A stretch of 64,000 nucleotides of DNA, taken from positions 8,742,001-8,806,000 of the forward strand of contig NC_056408.1 in NCBI RefSeq assembly GCF_905147365.1. Direction: 5' to 3'. The notes beneath the pieces were generated by a model. The model had not been told where the DNA came from and made no database searches. It was given only the letters and a program-made list of their open reading frames with translations. The stretch comes from Aricia agestis. Lineage: Eukaryota; Arthropoda; Insecta; Lepidoptera; Lycaenidae. A program made the position numbers and the translations under genes. Positions 22,211 through 35,000 of the stretch are shown here, in pieces (position 1 is the stretch's first letter; every line of letters starts with the position of its first letter).

Positions 22211-22730
22211 AAGTAAAATATAATGACTATAAACGACAGTCTATTCTATGAACATATAACATATTGCATATTATCTAAATATTAACCAGTCTTGATATTA
22301 GCAGCTTTCGATTTTGTCGGTTAATGTGAGGTTATGGGCTAATTTGCCGCACACGCCTCTTCGCCGTTCCTACTTAGGGCCTCCTCGATATTTATTAGTC
22401 CACTACATCAAGGGAACAACATGTTTAAAATTTAATTAAAATTCTCAGCTCCAGTTTAAGACGTGGCGAGATAGGGTAAAAATATCCTCTAATCAAGATT
22501 TGTTCCATGTTTTGCAAGTTAATTGAATATTACTTAATGACAAGATCTTCCGATTGTTAGTGGCTTCATTAATACACGTCGCCGTAGGAGATGAAAGTAG
22601 TTTCTTAGGATTTTTACTATCTTTTTTAGTACATTGGATCTAGATTAGGAAAAAGGCATCGAGTGAATAAAATATACAGATATAACATTGACATTACTAT
22701 AAATAAATCTATGGGCTTTAAGCCCATAGA
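22211..22730. repeat. Intergenic DNA with a perfect palindrome at its end
   Basis: At 22698-22740 TATAAATAAATCTATGGGCTT is followed directly by its complement, 21-22 bp per arm with no loop. The remainder shows nothing recognisable. Confidence 0.7.
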
Positions 22731-22997
22731 TTTATTTATAATGAGAAATGTAAGATTACACCACAATTTTTAAGGTCGGTAGTTAGGTAAGGTATAGCTT
22801 CTTGCAATGGAGTCGATACTTACAGAAATTAGGGTAAGGGTCTCTGAATACAGCCTTTGGGTCTTGATAAAATATGATAACATAAAAATTCAGATATTGC
22901 GAATTGCCAAATCGGCGTTGCTTGTCATATAACCCTGGCAGTCAAAAAATAACCTGACCTCTTTATCCGGCGGGAGGGGGAGGTTGTCCCACGCGTG
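22731..22997 (-). other. Probable Atg16 3' untranslated region with a poly-A signal
   Basis: An AATAAA on the minus strand (TTTATT at 22731-22736) lies about 260 nt after the Atg16 stop. It sits in the arm of a perfect palindrome, so it may be incidental. No other AATAAA is obvious nearer the stop. Confidence 0.35.
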
Positions 22998-23091
22998 TCA
23001 CAAGTCGCCCCAGATGACGGCCTTCTTCTTGCAGTCCACCGACGCCAGCAGCCCCGACTGCGGATGCCACGACACCGCCGTCACTGCCGAT
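22998..23091 (-). CDS. Atg16: Atg16 terminal exon with stop codon
   Basis: Acceptor TTGCAG; the TGA stop lies at 23000-22998. It encodes SAVTAVSWHPQSGLLASVD, then CKKKAVIWGDL and stop. Animal ATG16L1 ends in the same way (INAVAWSPSG, SVDKGCKAVLWAQY, stop), so this is the true C terminus and closes the propeller. Confidence 0.92.
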
Positions 23092-26000
23092 CTGCAACAC
23101 AAAACATTAAGATCTTGTGAGCAGGCTATTTTCGTTTTTGGCATATTTTTTTTATGAATGCATTAATTAGTACGAGTAAAATCTAAGATTTTCAAAACGT
23201 GTACAAAAATTTTCGAACAACATAAAAATATTAATTTTGAACCCAAAAATTATGAATATCTCATGATTTTATAATTTTTTCCAAGCGATAGCACTAATTA
23301 GCGTAGAATATTTGGGCTTTATAAAAAAAAAGGGGAAAAACCAACAAACTAATAACGATATTACCAAAAATTACAAGAAATACTTTTTATTTCAGTCTTT
23401 ATGTCCATTTAAATAACGTCATACAGAACACACTACCAGTTGTTTTATCTTCATCTATTACTCTAAGCGTCGTGGACCGCAATTATTCCAAACAGTCGAC
23501 CACACAAGTCGGCGCGCCGCGACGTTAAAATTATTCAATTCAAGCGAACGATTAATATTTAATGCGACTACATAAAAAACCTTGATTGTTACCACCCATT
23601 TTTATATTGCTGTAATAGAAACTCAATCGAATATTCATAATAAAAATTGCAATCAATTTTTACTTAGAGCATGTAGCTGATAGAGCATCTATCATAATAG
23701 TAGTTATTTGTTGTAGCAAATAGCTCTACAGTTTATAACAGATTATTGGCTGAGAAAAAATAAATAAGTAATCTATAATTAAAATTAAAAGTAGATATTA
23801 TAAAGCTGCCATCAAATTAATGGTAATTTTTATTAAATTTTCTTAATCGTTCCAACTTTCTCGCCGGAAATAAAGCATAAGTGCTGAATGTATTTTAGAA
23901 AAAGTTAAGCATTTATCGAGTGATTCTTCAAGTCGGATACGGAAGCTTCTTCAATTAGTTTTCATGGTTGTCGCAATATAAAAGCCATACGTAAATTATA
24001 ATATGTTTTAGTGTTCAGCCGTAAATGTTTTAGTTTTAATAACATGCTACGGCTACCAGATTGTGCATCTCTATATTAATTAACACGAAAGCGTCGGTAG
24101 TGTAAGGTGGTGTCAGGTTGTGTCAACCTGACCCACTGAGTCACCTGTCCAGCAGTCATAGTGACACGCGAGAACCATAATCAGGCGCAATCAGTCAATC
24201 GGACGATGATAGGAGAGAAGATTAATTAAGCGGGGAAACCGACACACCTGGTACAAGTGCATTAAGTAAAACTATCGGAAAAGTGCAAAATTATATACGT
24301 ACTAGGTATCGCTCGCATTTTCGTTGCATCGAAATTAGTTTATCAAGAGGGGACCGTACATTTTTACGCAAAAACTCTTTTTTGTACTTACCGATTAACA
24401 CTTACCTAGGTACTTTACTTTTAGAAGTGGCCTTTTTACTAGAACTTTTACAGCCTGAAGGTTTGTAACTTTTGAAATGTGTAAATGTCGATTACATTAA
24501 TCAATCAATTCGATCGACTTCGAATTCCAATTTAAAGCCTGCTCCGAATAAGTCAAAATAAATCCAAAAACCAATTTATCTTAAAAAACCGAGATTAAGC
24601 ATGTGCCATTTCCTTGTTGACAAACATAAGGACTTGTTGAACTTTCTTTGGCGTGTGGCCAAGACAAAGAGACTTGGCGGGGTTAGTACTGAACCCCGGC
24701 AGAGCTCTTTTTCTCACTCTCCTCTCGCACGCAGTGTGCGTAGTATGCCATCAGTATCATCCAAGTATCATTTTGCATAAAATGCTGGAATTAAAATATC
24801 GCTGGTGGCGTTTCATAGCTGCTTCTCTTATACACTCATCCATGACAATATCATCAACGAAATATCCTTTACAAGTCTTCAAGAGTCGCCAAAAGTGCGC
24901 AGCTACCGAAATCTTTAAAAGGTTATTTTTAACTTGTGCATGTCGATTACATTGAACACAAGTGACGCGTTCCAATTGTTTATCGCAATCCAGTTTTTGT
25001 GAAAACGGTAACAAGGAACCGGATTTCGATGAAATATTTGGGCCACCACCATGTTAAAGCTTATTAATGGAGGTGGACAATGTGGTTCCTGCTTTGAAAA
25101 AACGAAGCAATACTCGTTGAACGATTGACACCATATTTTTAATGTTTTCAATCCGTAAAGTAACATATAATATACTGAGCATTATATTTTTTATCTGGCA
25201 GAAAATGCATTTATTAGATTTAGCAACCGCTGGGTTTGTAAATGAGTACATATGTACTTATTATATTACTACCCCTTTACCCTTTTTAGGGTTCCGCAGT
25301 CAACAAGGAACCCTTATAGTTTCGGTGTCCGTCCGTCTGTCTGTCTGTCCGTCTGTCTGTCTGTCCGTCTGTCTGTCTTTCCGTCTGTCTGTCCGCAGTC
25401 TGTCAGTGACTATAAGGCCTACAAATCTAAAATTCGGCATGAATGTATATCTTAATGACGCCGACAAAATGGTATAATATATAAAATCTTAATATTTTTT
25501 ATGGTAGGTACCTCTCAATCCTTCCATACACATCAAGTGGGGGTGATTTATTTTTTCCGCGTCCATCCCACCGTGCGGGGTGTCGTTGGATAGGTTTTTT
25601 TTAAATATTATGAGTACTCAAAGACCATTTTCTGATTTAGGGAACCATTTCTGAAATATGAAGTATTAAAGAGGAAAAAATAGTTAGAGTCCAGTGTCCC
25701 CCCTTCGACCAGCTAAACGGTTGCTTCTGGAAATGTGAAAAAATTCACGGGGTTAGGAAATATGCTGAATTTATAAGGAAAACTATCACGGCTAAGAAGA
25801 CTTCATAAGTTATTGAGTAATAGTCGATCAACTAAAAAATTGTATTCGGGGAAATTTTCGTTTAAATTCCTTTCAACGTAACTGATATGATGTTGTTAGT
25901 AGTGTAAAACACGTTATAAATGTACATTAATTAACTATGTAAAAATTATCAAAAACTATATTGCGCATGGCCCGTCACGCTCTTGGCCGGTTTTTAACAA

Positions 26001-29000
26001 AAAGCTTCATGATATCGTCTGTCAAGCGATTTTTCAAACGTATCAGACTTACAACATATTATTATTAAACTATAACTTCTGAATAACACAACGTGAATGT
26101 CTTTATTAGTCAGGGGTTTGAGTTATAAAGGGATAGGAATGGCAAAAGATACAATTTATTTTTATCTGGTCCACTTTGCGAACGTTGCATTGAACTTGCT
26201 AGCGATTATTATAACTTTATGACTCAATTCAAGAACCTTTTATAGTTCAGTGCGTCGATTTTTATGGATCACACTGGTGAGTAGTGACTTAATGCATCTC
26301 TGTGCAACTTCCAAGAAGACTACTTTGAAGGTTTTATATAGTGTATTTGTGGATTTGTTTATTTATTTTACACACACGAAACTATATAAAACAAATAACC
26401 TAGAAGGATGACAAAGAGATACTATAATTCTATATTATAATTAAAAGGTTTAGGATGTGTATGTGTTTCTTATATGGAGTTCACTGTGAAAGTTGCAGCG
26501 CTGAAATAATTTTTTTTTAAACTTTTGTATGGGCAAACTCAAGACCCTGAAGAGCTTGGCCATACAAATGACAAATCACAAAAAAAAACTAGTGCTCTCA
26601 GCGCTGCTACTTTTACATCGAGCTCTATATAGTAACACATATATACCCTAAATTAGTATCACTTAGTTTCGTAACACCCTGCATATTTGCGAGAAACAAT
26701 AAATCGTGTAGCTGCAGTAAAATATGAGATTTGACACCAGCGTCGACTTAGCGCTAAGTAATGGTCGAAGTGAAGTAAATGGTATCGGGTGAGCGCACGA
26801 CCAGGATGAATGGCTTTCGTCACGTCCTCATAACTCGTACGATTGTGAATACCTGAGGGTGTTAGCGGCAATCACACTGAAGGGATCTACCGGACGTTAG
26901 AGGTCGTCCAGTCTACTCTATAAGGCGTCATAAAAAGGTATCAGGTAAAGTAGGCGATAAATCTTAAATGTGTCTTAAATGGCACACTCGAGATGCTTAA
27001 AGATTGTCATAAGGTAACATAAACATCTTAATCTTTAAGAGCCTTATAAGAATTAGTTTTATTAGTACCGTATGGAAGCGGTGAGTTCCTTTGACATGGT
27101 GGATGTGTGATCGATGCTCAAATGAGCTGGCCAGATGCGAGACGCGATTCGAGACATTTTTTCATATCAGATGCGACGAAACGAGCTGCCATTTCGACAA
27201 AATCTAAGTTCACGGGATCACGTTACGACAGAGCCTGCATAGTTTATCACAAAACTGGTGCATTTAACGCGTGTGGACCGTTACGGTTCCGAGAAGGCAG
27301 GGGGAGGCTGGAACGGTAAGCGCGTTACAAAAATTACGCTGGCGCCCGAACCGGGTCACTGGGCCGACCACAAAATAGTGAAATATTTCCACGCAGGTTC
27401 TACTGCCGGCGAGTGGCGGTCGTAAATCGTAATAAAGCACACGCAGCTCGTCCGGGTCCGCGATGCCGTCATAAAATCTTTGAGATCAGTAGGTAAAGTA
27501 GGTAAAGCCTCCGGAATACAGAGTTTGGATTTCGCTCGTAATATCAGTCATCGCGATCGTCGTAATTGATAGAGCCGACGTTGATCGGATTTTACCGTCG
27601 CTATAAGGTTTTATGCCGCATTATGCTTGAGAAATCATAAACAAGAATTAGAGATCGGCTCGTTTACACATACCGCTCCCTAACGAGCGGGAATATCCAA
27701 TAAGGGAGGAGGAAGCGACGCGATTGTTGAAATACAAACGGGACACCAACAATATCCACACTAACTGCGCGCGCGCCGCTCGTTATAACGAAATTTGAAT
27801 AAGAATTTTAATTACGCAACTACCGATAAATTGGCGATTCATTTTGATTTCGCAGTATTAGGGTATAATAGCGAATATTGATCTGATATGATCTAATATG
27901 TCTTGTCGGAAATATTAAAGTCCTGTCGTGACTCGTGAACCCTACCTGAGTACTATCTTAGGTAGGGTTCACGAGTCCAAACAAATTAATTTTTACTCAC
28001 TGTCATCCATACTTCCATACTAATATTATAAATAAATATCTATGGACGCTTCACACCACGTCAGTCTGGCCCCGTGCTAAGTACCTAAAGGACTTGTGTT
28101 ACAGGTACCAGACAACGGAAATATATTTAATACTTTTATACTATACATATATTTAAGATTTTTATTATATCATACACATATTTAATACACATCCAGACCC
28201 GGGAACATTGAAAACTTTTTTGTTCCGTCGGCGGGATTCGAACCCGTGACCCCCGGCTTGAGCTACCAACGCGCTCACCACTGAGCCACAGAGGTCGTCA
28301 AAATATAAATGCTAAAGTGTGTCTGTCTGTGTGAGATACTTTGTGTGCCGGGAAAAGACATAGGATACTGTCTTTTTATCCCGGAAAAATGTACAGTTCC
28401 CGCGCATAAAGTGTCATCGAGAAAGAGTGTCATCTAGTTTAAAATATACTCATAGAAGATAAATTAATACAGGAGAATTTCCTATACGTAAATATACAAT
28501 CTCAGGGAATCAAGTTACGTAGGAAATACAATTATAGGATAGACACGCGAGATCGTAGTTAGCCATGTGTACATAGGAAAAGAATGTAACGAAGAACTGA
28601 CTAATGAAGCGACTAGTGTTGCGACGACATCGTTTTTATCGATTAAATGTAAGTTACTACCTACGTATTCTTTACAACCTATAATATGTCAGTGACATAA
28701 CGTTTATCTATACTGTTTGCGGTATAAATATTTTAGAACACGGCCAACATGTCAAAGATCTATCTACTGATAAGTTGGATGATAAAAGACTTTACTAATT
28801 ATATCATATAATTCCAAACAATCTATCACACAGTAGCTACTACCGTTAGGCATAACGCATACATTATCTCATATTATGTCCTGTTTATCTAAACAGTATC
28901 TCTATCGAAAATCGCTGAGGAATTTATGTTAAATAATATTCACGAGGAGCCATTCAGAAACGTCGATGCGAGCCGTCGATGTGCGGTGCCTGTTATAAAT

Positions 29001-32000
29001 CATAATGTCTACAAACAACAATAAGTACGTGTCGCATTTTCCTGTTAATTCCTGACCTCACGCTGCGCGCATAGAGTTAATCGAACGATAACATTTAAAT
29101 GGCAAATCGATACCGAGTGGAACATCACTATTGTACTCCCCCGGAAACTCGATATTTCCCATCGATCAGTTATCTTATTGACTTTGATGAATATAAACTC
29201 GTATCTCACATATCGTTAACTCGTCATTATCTCCATAAAATTATTATTATCATTGTGAATTGTGATCAATTGGCATGGTTCTACCGACAGATTCAAAGGT
29301 TTTAGTGATGTTCTGCTCATTTCTCGAATGCCAACTTGATAAACAGTAATAGCAATAATTTATTTCGCCGCCTCACCCCGTTATCCCATGATGGACATTA
29401 AACACAGGTGAAAATGTAGAGCTTATTTGTCTATGATTGAACATGATCGGCGTCGATTGTTTTACTGTAGACATAAGTAAACGATGGCAACCATGGTTAT
29501 TCATCCTTGCTCAAAGCCTTAAACCGTACGACATCCGTACATGTATTTTAAATGCGAGTGTGTCTGTCTATACGCCTGTCTGCCTGTCTGTAACCTCTTC
29601 ACGCCCAAACCGCTGAACCGATTTTCCTATAATTTGGTATGAGACTTTGAGTTCCGGGACATAGGATACTTTTTATTCCGAAAAAATGGCCGGTTCCAGC
29701 GCGATAAACAATTTTCGCGCATGGAGTTGCGCACGTCTTCTAGTATTCTAATATGCCAATGTCAGTGCCGTAAATAGCCTTTTTTGCGCCCTGTGCGAGC
29801 TTTTATATAACTGCACCATTGTTTTTTAACCGACTTCCAAAAAGGAGGAGGTTATATTATGTTCGGCTGTGGATATTTTTTACCACATTGGAAAACATCT
29901 CTGGGGCGCAGCGGGAACTTATAGGGAGCAATTCCTAAAAATAAGGATCTGTCTGGTCTGGCCATTCTTGCGCCCCCCAGAGTCTACGCCCTGTGCCTGG
30001 GCACCGGTGGCACAGCCCTATTTACGGCACTGGCCAATGTGTTAGAAACTGCAATACATTTTCCACCATTCGCAACCAAAATGGCTCTTTCTGGTAAAAG
30101 TTTCTACGACACACTTCGAACACAGGTGAAATGAGTGCGGTTTTGTGAATGCGTGTGGTTTACGCGGGGAATTTGATTGAACGAAATATTTAACGTTTCC
30201 GGAAACAGTACACAGACTTTATTATGGCAATGTTAATGAATCTAGATTGGTCTGTTCTAGCTCAGACCACTTTATGCTCGCGGTTTTATTAAACAATAGC
30301 CGTGCGAGCAATCTTTATTGTTCATCGGCTCAATTCGGTATTCATCTATTTGTATCGATTTTCCCGAAACCGTATTATTACGTAAACGGTATATTACGGC
30401 CGATACCGTAGTGTTTGTCTAACATCAAATTGAGCGTGACTGTGGGAAAATCATAAAACAAAATCGACGGTTAAAATAATATTTGCGGATTGGGTTATTG
30501 CCTTGATTGAAAAACTAGCGTTGAGTGCTTACCTAATTATGTCATTTAATAGAGATATTGAGGATAACGATGTCAATGTAAAGGATTTATTGGGGAAATT
30601 GGCTCATTCAAAAACCTTTTTTTTAATTACCCTTAGAGCCCCCGCAGACTGCAGACTTTTAGGCGGCCGATAGTTTGATGTTTGAAAGCTTAATCAGTAC
30701 GAAGATGTATGAAGGTGCGCACGCTAAGCGATTAATATCGGCCGATAATAATGTACTGAAACGCCAAATTGGTCAAACTATCGGCCGACTAAAAGTCTGT
30801 AGTCTGCGGGGGGTCTTAATGAATAAATAAATACTGACTTGTCCAATGAGAGCGTACAATATCTGAATAAATACATTGTAACTTATATTGTGATGAACAA
30901 AAGTGAAGGGCGGTATAACATTGATAACGGATGTGCAACCGTTTTGACGAAACGCTATAATTTCATAGAAAATAAACTTCCGTTTCCGCATTCGACGGAT
31001 GAATTAAGTGCATTATCTGCAAGAAACTTACATTGTCTTGCTACTAAAACTACTACACAGGTAAGGGCTATTTTTAAATTGTATGTTATTAGTTATTACT
31101 TATTAAAGGTATTTTATTAAAATACGAGTACATTTTATTTTAAGAGATAACGCTTTTCCTCAATGCTCTGAAGCTCAATAGCATTTAACGGATAATACTC
31201 ATTCTCGCTCGGGCTCACCCACGAGTGTAGGAGCGGCCATAATTGAGTGGGACACGAGCTCTAGACAATTGAACAAGCGACCCGTCATTGGTCAACAATT
31301 AAATTTTCGAACGCACATCTGTGAATAATGGGTAACCACTAAACACCGGTGGTATGTGGTGTGGGAAAGAGAAATTTGCAATACTGAGGCTCGGGCCAAT
31401 CCTGACCTCACGATTTCAATTGTCCATGCGAAATGTTACAAGGAAACTAAACGATGTCACGCGTAAGACAATTCTAGTTTAAAATTCAAGGTCAAAAATG
31501 TGATCACTAGGGCCACAGGTTGATCGTTTGTACTATTAGAGAAATTGAGATATGAATCAATTTCCTGTAATAGTACAAAATATCACAATAGATGGACCTA
31601 CATAATTTAATCGAGTTATATATTAAACCCAGCCAACAGTCAACGTAACATTCTTTTGACATAATCCGACTAAGCATCGTAGGTTATCCATCTACTTAAG
31701 AATATATCTGATGGAAATAGAGATCGTCGCATAAGTGGTAGAGGAAGAGTTTGATACACCATGGCTCCATGCTACGGCCACTATAAAGGCTAATAACGTT
31801 CGTCGACGTTCTTTATCAACTGACAACTTGGTAAAAGTTGTAAGAACACTTCGAAGTTTGACATTACCTTCAATTTCCAGTTTTGTGAATAGTAAAAAAT
31901 ATAAGGATATTATGTTCCAAATTATAACATATATTGGTGTTACTGAGTAGAATAAGTGTGTGAATTGTTCAAGTCAAATTATCTTAACCTGCTCACTTAA

Positions 32001-35000
32001 AAATTGTTAAGGGAAAGTGCTTACTGCATTGTAATATTATTACAGGTACATGTCACAATTTAATATGACCACATAGTATATTTTCACGACATGAAAATGT
32101 CAAAGATCATGAATGTGTGTTTCTTTAACCTTTGAAAGAAAAATTGTCTGGTACTAGTTTTTTAATATAATAATAATAGTTTATTGTCTCAGTAAATGTG
32201 TGATAAGAAAATGATACAAAACAAAAGATGGATATAGGATATTACAACAATAAGGTGCACAACCCCTACGCTAAGAGTCTTGTGCTGTAGAGGTTGACTA
32301 AATTCAATGTACATAATAAATGGATATTATAAAGATGACAGAGAGAGGGCTTAAGGTAAGTATTTAATATACAATTTTAATATTTGTATTTTGTGTGTGT
32401 GTGTGTGTTTTTGTGTGTGAGTATGTAAGTGGATCTTATTTTATTTTGTTGTAGGATACATAAATAAATGAAAGTTTTTTATTCTCCGATTTCCAGAATG
32501 CTCTACAGGAATAAATTACTTTCCAATTATAATTGTAAGTATTTGAGATAAATATATAATACGAAAGAGTAATTAATCTTGGTCGATATAAGCGTCGTCC
32601 GCGTTGTTAGATATAGGTCGCTATAAATGGTATCCACCATTTCACTACTTCGTAATATATTTAATTAATCATTTCTTGTACTTTATCTTCCTCGCTTCGA
32701 GAACGCTACACGTGTGTGGTAAATTGTGATAATTTTAATTGGTTTCAGTCATGTTTAATGATTATCATAAAGTTTACTTTCATAATCACAATATAAAACA
32801 AAGTGTAGTAAGAAAACAGACGTTGACTCAAATCAAGCACAGAATAACATGCAAATATTGAAATTTTATACTAAGTTATGGCGTTTGCACTTTAATATAT
32901 TTAAATTAAAGCAATTAGTATTTTAAACTACTATCAGAGAAGTTGATTCCTAGGCAGATGGCAGACCTAAGTAATTTGGTCGCGTTACGTCAAACACATC
33001 AGACCGACCACACCTAACATTGAATTGACATACGCCGACCAAATAACGTAGGTCTGTCAATTGCATAGGAATCAACTTCCTCGATGGTACATTGGTCTGG
33101 ATGCTAACAAGTGTTACACGCATGCATTAGTTCATTAGAGTAACATTTTTTTCGAAAGCGTAGCTGAAAATAACTATGTTAATAAATGCTTCGTTTATAA
33201 AAAACGTACAACTAAACACACCACTAGCTCAATGCTATTTATGACCCCGCCAATCGCCATCTAGGGGATGCGAAATTTAAAATTCAACTTTATTTATTTC
33301 ATTTAATTACGGTACTGAATTTATTGCTGCAGATAATTACTTTATTGCTAGCGACTGTATTCTTTAGTTTTATTTTAAAGAACATATGACTGTTAGAGTG
33401 AAATCCAATCCCAGTTTAAAGTAGAACGGCATTTCGTTCTCATATATTTTTTCTCGGCCGACACAAAAAGTAGATACATGAAATTGATACTACAATATTC
33501 GATACAATTAGATTACGATATCAAATTCGAGTGCATGTTCTTTTTTTGTTTACAAATGAGCGAAAGCATGAGCTCGTTCGGCCATCTCAGCCTCTTTTCT
33601 TTTTTAGGGTTCCGTACCCAAAGGGTAAAAACGATACCCTATTACTCCCTACAACGAACACATACACATCCTAAAGTATTATCACTTAGTTTTGTTACAT
33701 CCTGTATAATGGTACGGAACCCTTCGTGTGCGAGTCCAACTCGCACTTGGCCGATTTTTAAAAGCTTTTATTTTAGGTTACTGTCACATAGCACACTTGG
33801 GCGATAGCAATTGCTTTAATGTGCAGCGGGGCTAAAATGGACACATTTAGCAATTCCTCTCAATCGATTCAGCAAATGAATTGTCAAAACTGTCAAACGG
33901 ACGAATGCCAAATTAGTACGAATCACTAAACATGAATTGCAAGCAGAGTGACCATTTTGCGATTAAAAAAAAATGAATCATATTCTGATTCATAATATGA
34001 TTCTCCAATGCGACCATTTTAGCCCCGCAGTTCTTCAATCTCTCTTACGTCCGTCACAAGGATAGGTAGATATATCCTTTGATTAAATTAGGTTAAGCAC
34101 TCCGTCTCTTGAATTGAATATCATGTGATCTATCTGGTTATTTGTTCTTATGAACGATAAGAGAAAACAGGATTTTTACACAGGATTCGCTTATCCTCGA
34201 CAGGCACGTGCAACATTAGGTTACATCGTATATAGGTAGGTACCATCGAAGAAATTGATTCATAGGCAGTTGACAGACCTAAGTCAATTGCTCAGAATAT
34301 GTCAATTCAATGATATCTGTGATCTGTCGGATGGGTTTGACACAACACGACCAATTTACGTAGGTCCGCCATCTGCCCATGAATCAACTTAACAGAACAA
34401 GCAACAAGTAGGCCCTAGAATATTAGACTCAGTCTCTAGTCTCTACTCACGTGTGATCCCTAAGCACGGTCTCTAGGCGGCCGGAGTGCGTGTTCCACAC
34501 GTAGACGGCGCCGTCCGCCGCGCCCACCGCCAGCGTCCGCCCGCCCACGCCGAAAGAGGCGCGCGAAGAATCGCACCCCACTTTGAACGCGTCGTGGCTG
34601 GAAAACGTCATCACTCATCAATCATTTTCATCAGTATGGTCCTCCTCATAATGACATTTAACATCATCAAACATAATGTCACAAGTTGTTATAAGTAAAT
34701 TTTAAAGTGTTTAAATACATTTTATTAGTTCTAAGTTGTAACTAACTTAAACTTTTACTAAATTCTGATTTGACTTTTAATACGAGTAATTATTATTGTC
34801 TTTTGATGCTAAGTTTCGGTCTACAGAAAAGTTTTATTAAAAAAATTACCTATTAAGTACTGGAATATACTTTTCCGCCCATTATTCTGTGGCATGATGT
34901 TGTCGGTCATGAGCCAAATCCATAGAATTTATTTTTGTAAATTTTTACACATTCTCCTTTTTAACTACCGATAAAAATCATAGAATATTTTATAGAATGT

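Larger units (their letters stand above)
23092..34450 (-). other. Atg16: Last Atg16 intron, 11.4 kb
   Basis: The intron is bounded by GTGAGT (34450) and TTGCAG (23092), and the reading frame is intact across it. It holds a long lepidopteran repeat (25283-25996), a hairpin MITE (26446-26684), a tRNA-SINE inside a LINE-tail repeat (28010-28440), another LINE tail followed at once by a hAT MITE (29540-30032), a TTA-flanked MITE (30636-30815) and several smaller elements. 26.9-27.6 kb is less AT-rich, with no repeat or exon I recognise; it could be regulatory, but nothing shows that. Confidence 0.7.

Noticed and set aside
24915..25251. Minus-strand frames next to the 85-codon frame
   Set aside because: Different phases of the same DNA with no shared domain and no splice logic; treated as chance.
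25142..25477. 111-codon plus frame
   Set aside because: Much of it is the translation of a GTCT/GTCC microsatellite.
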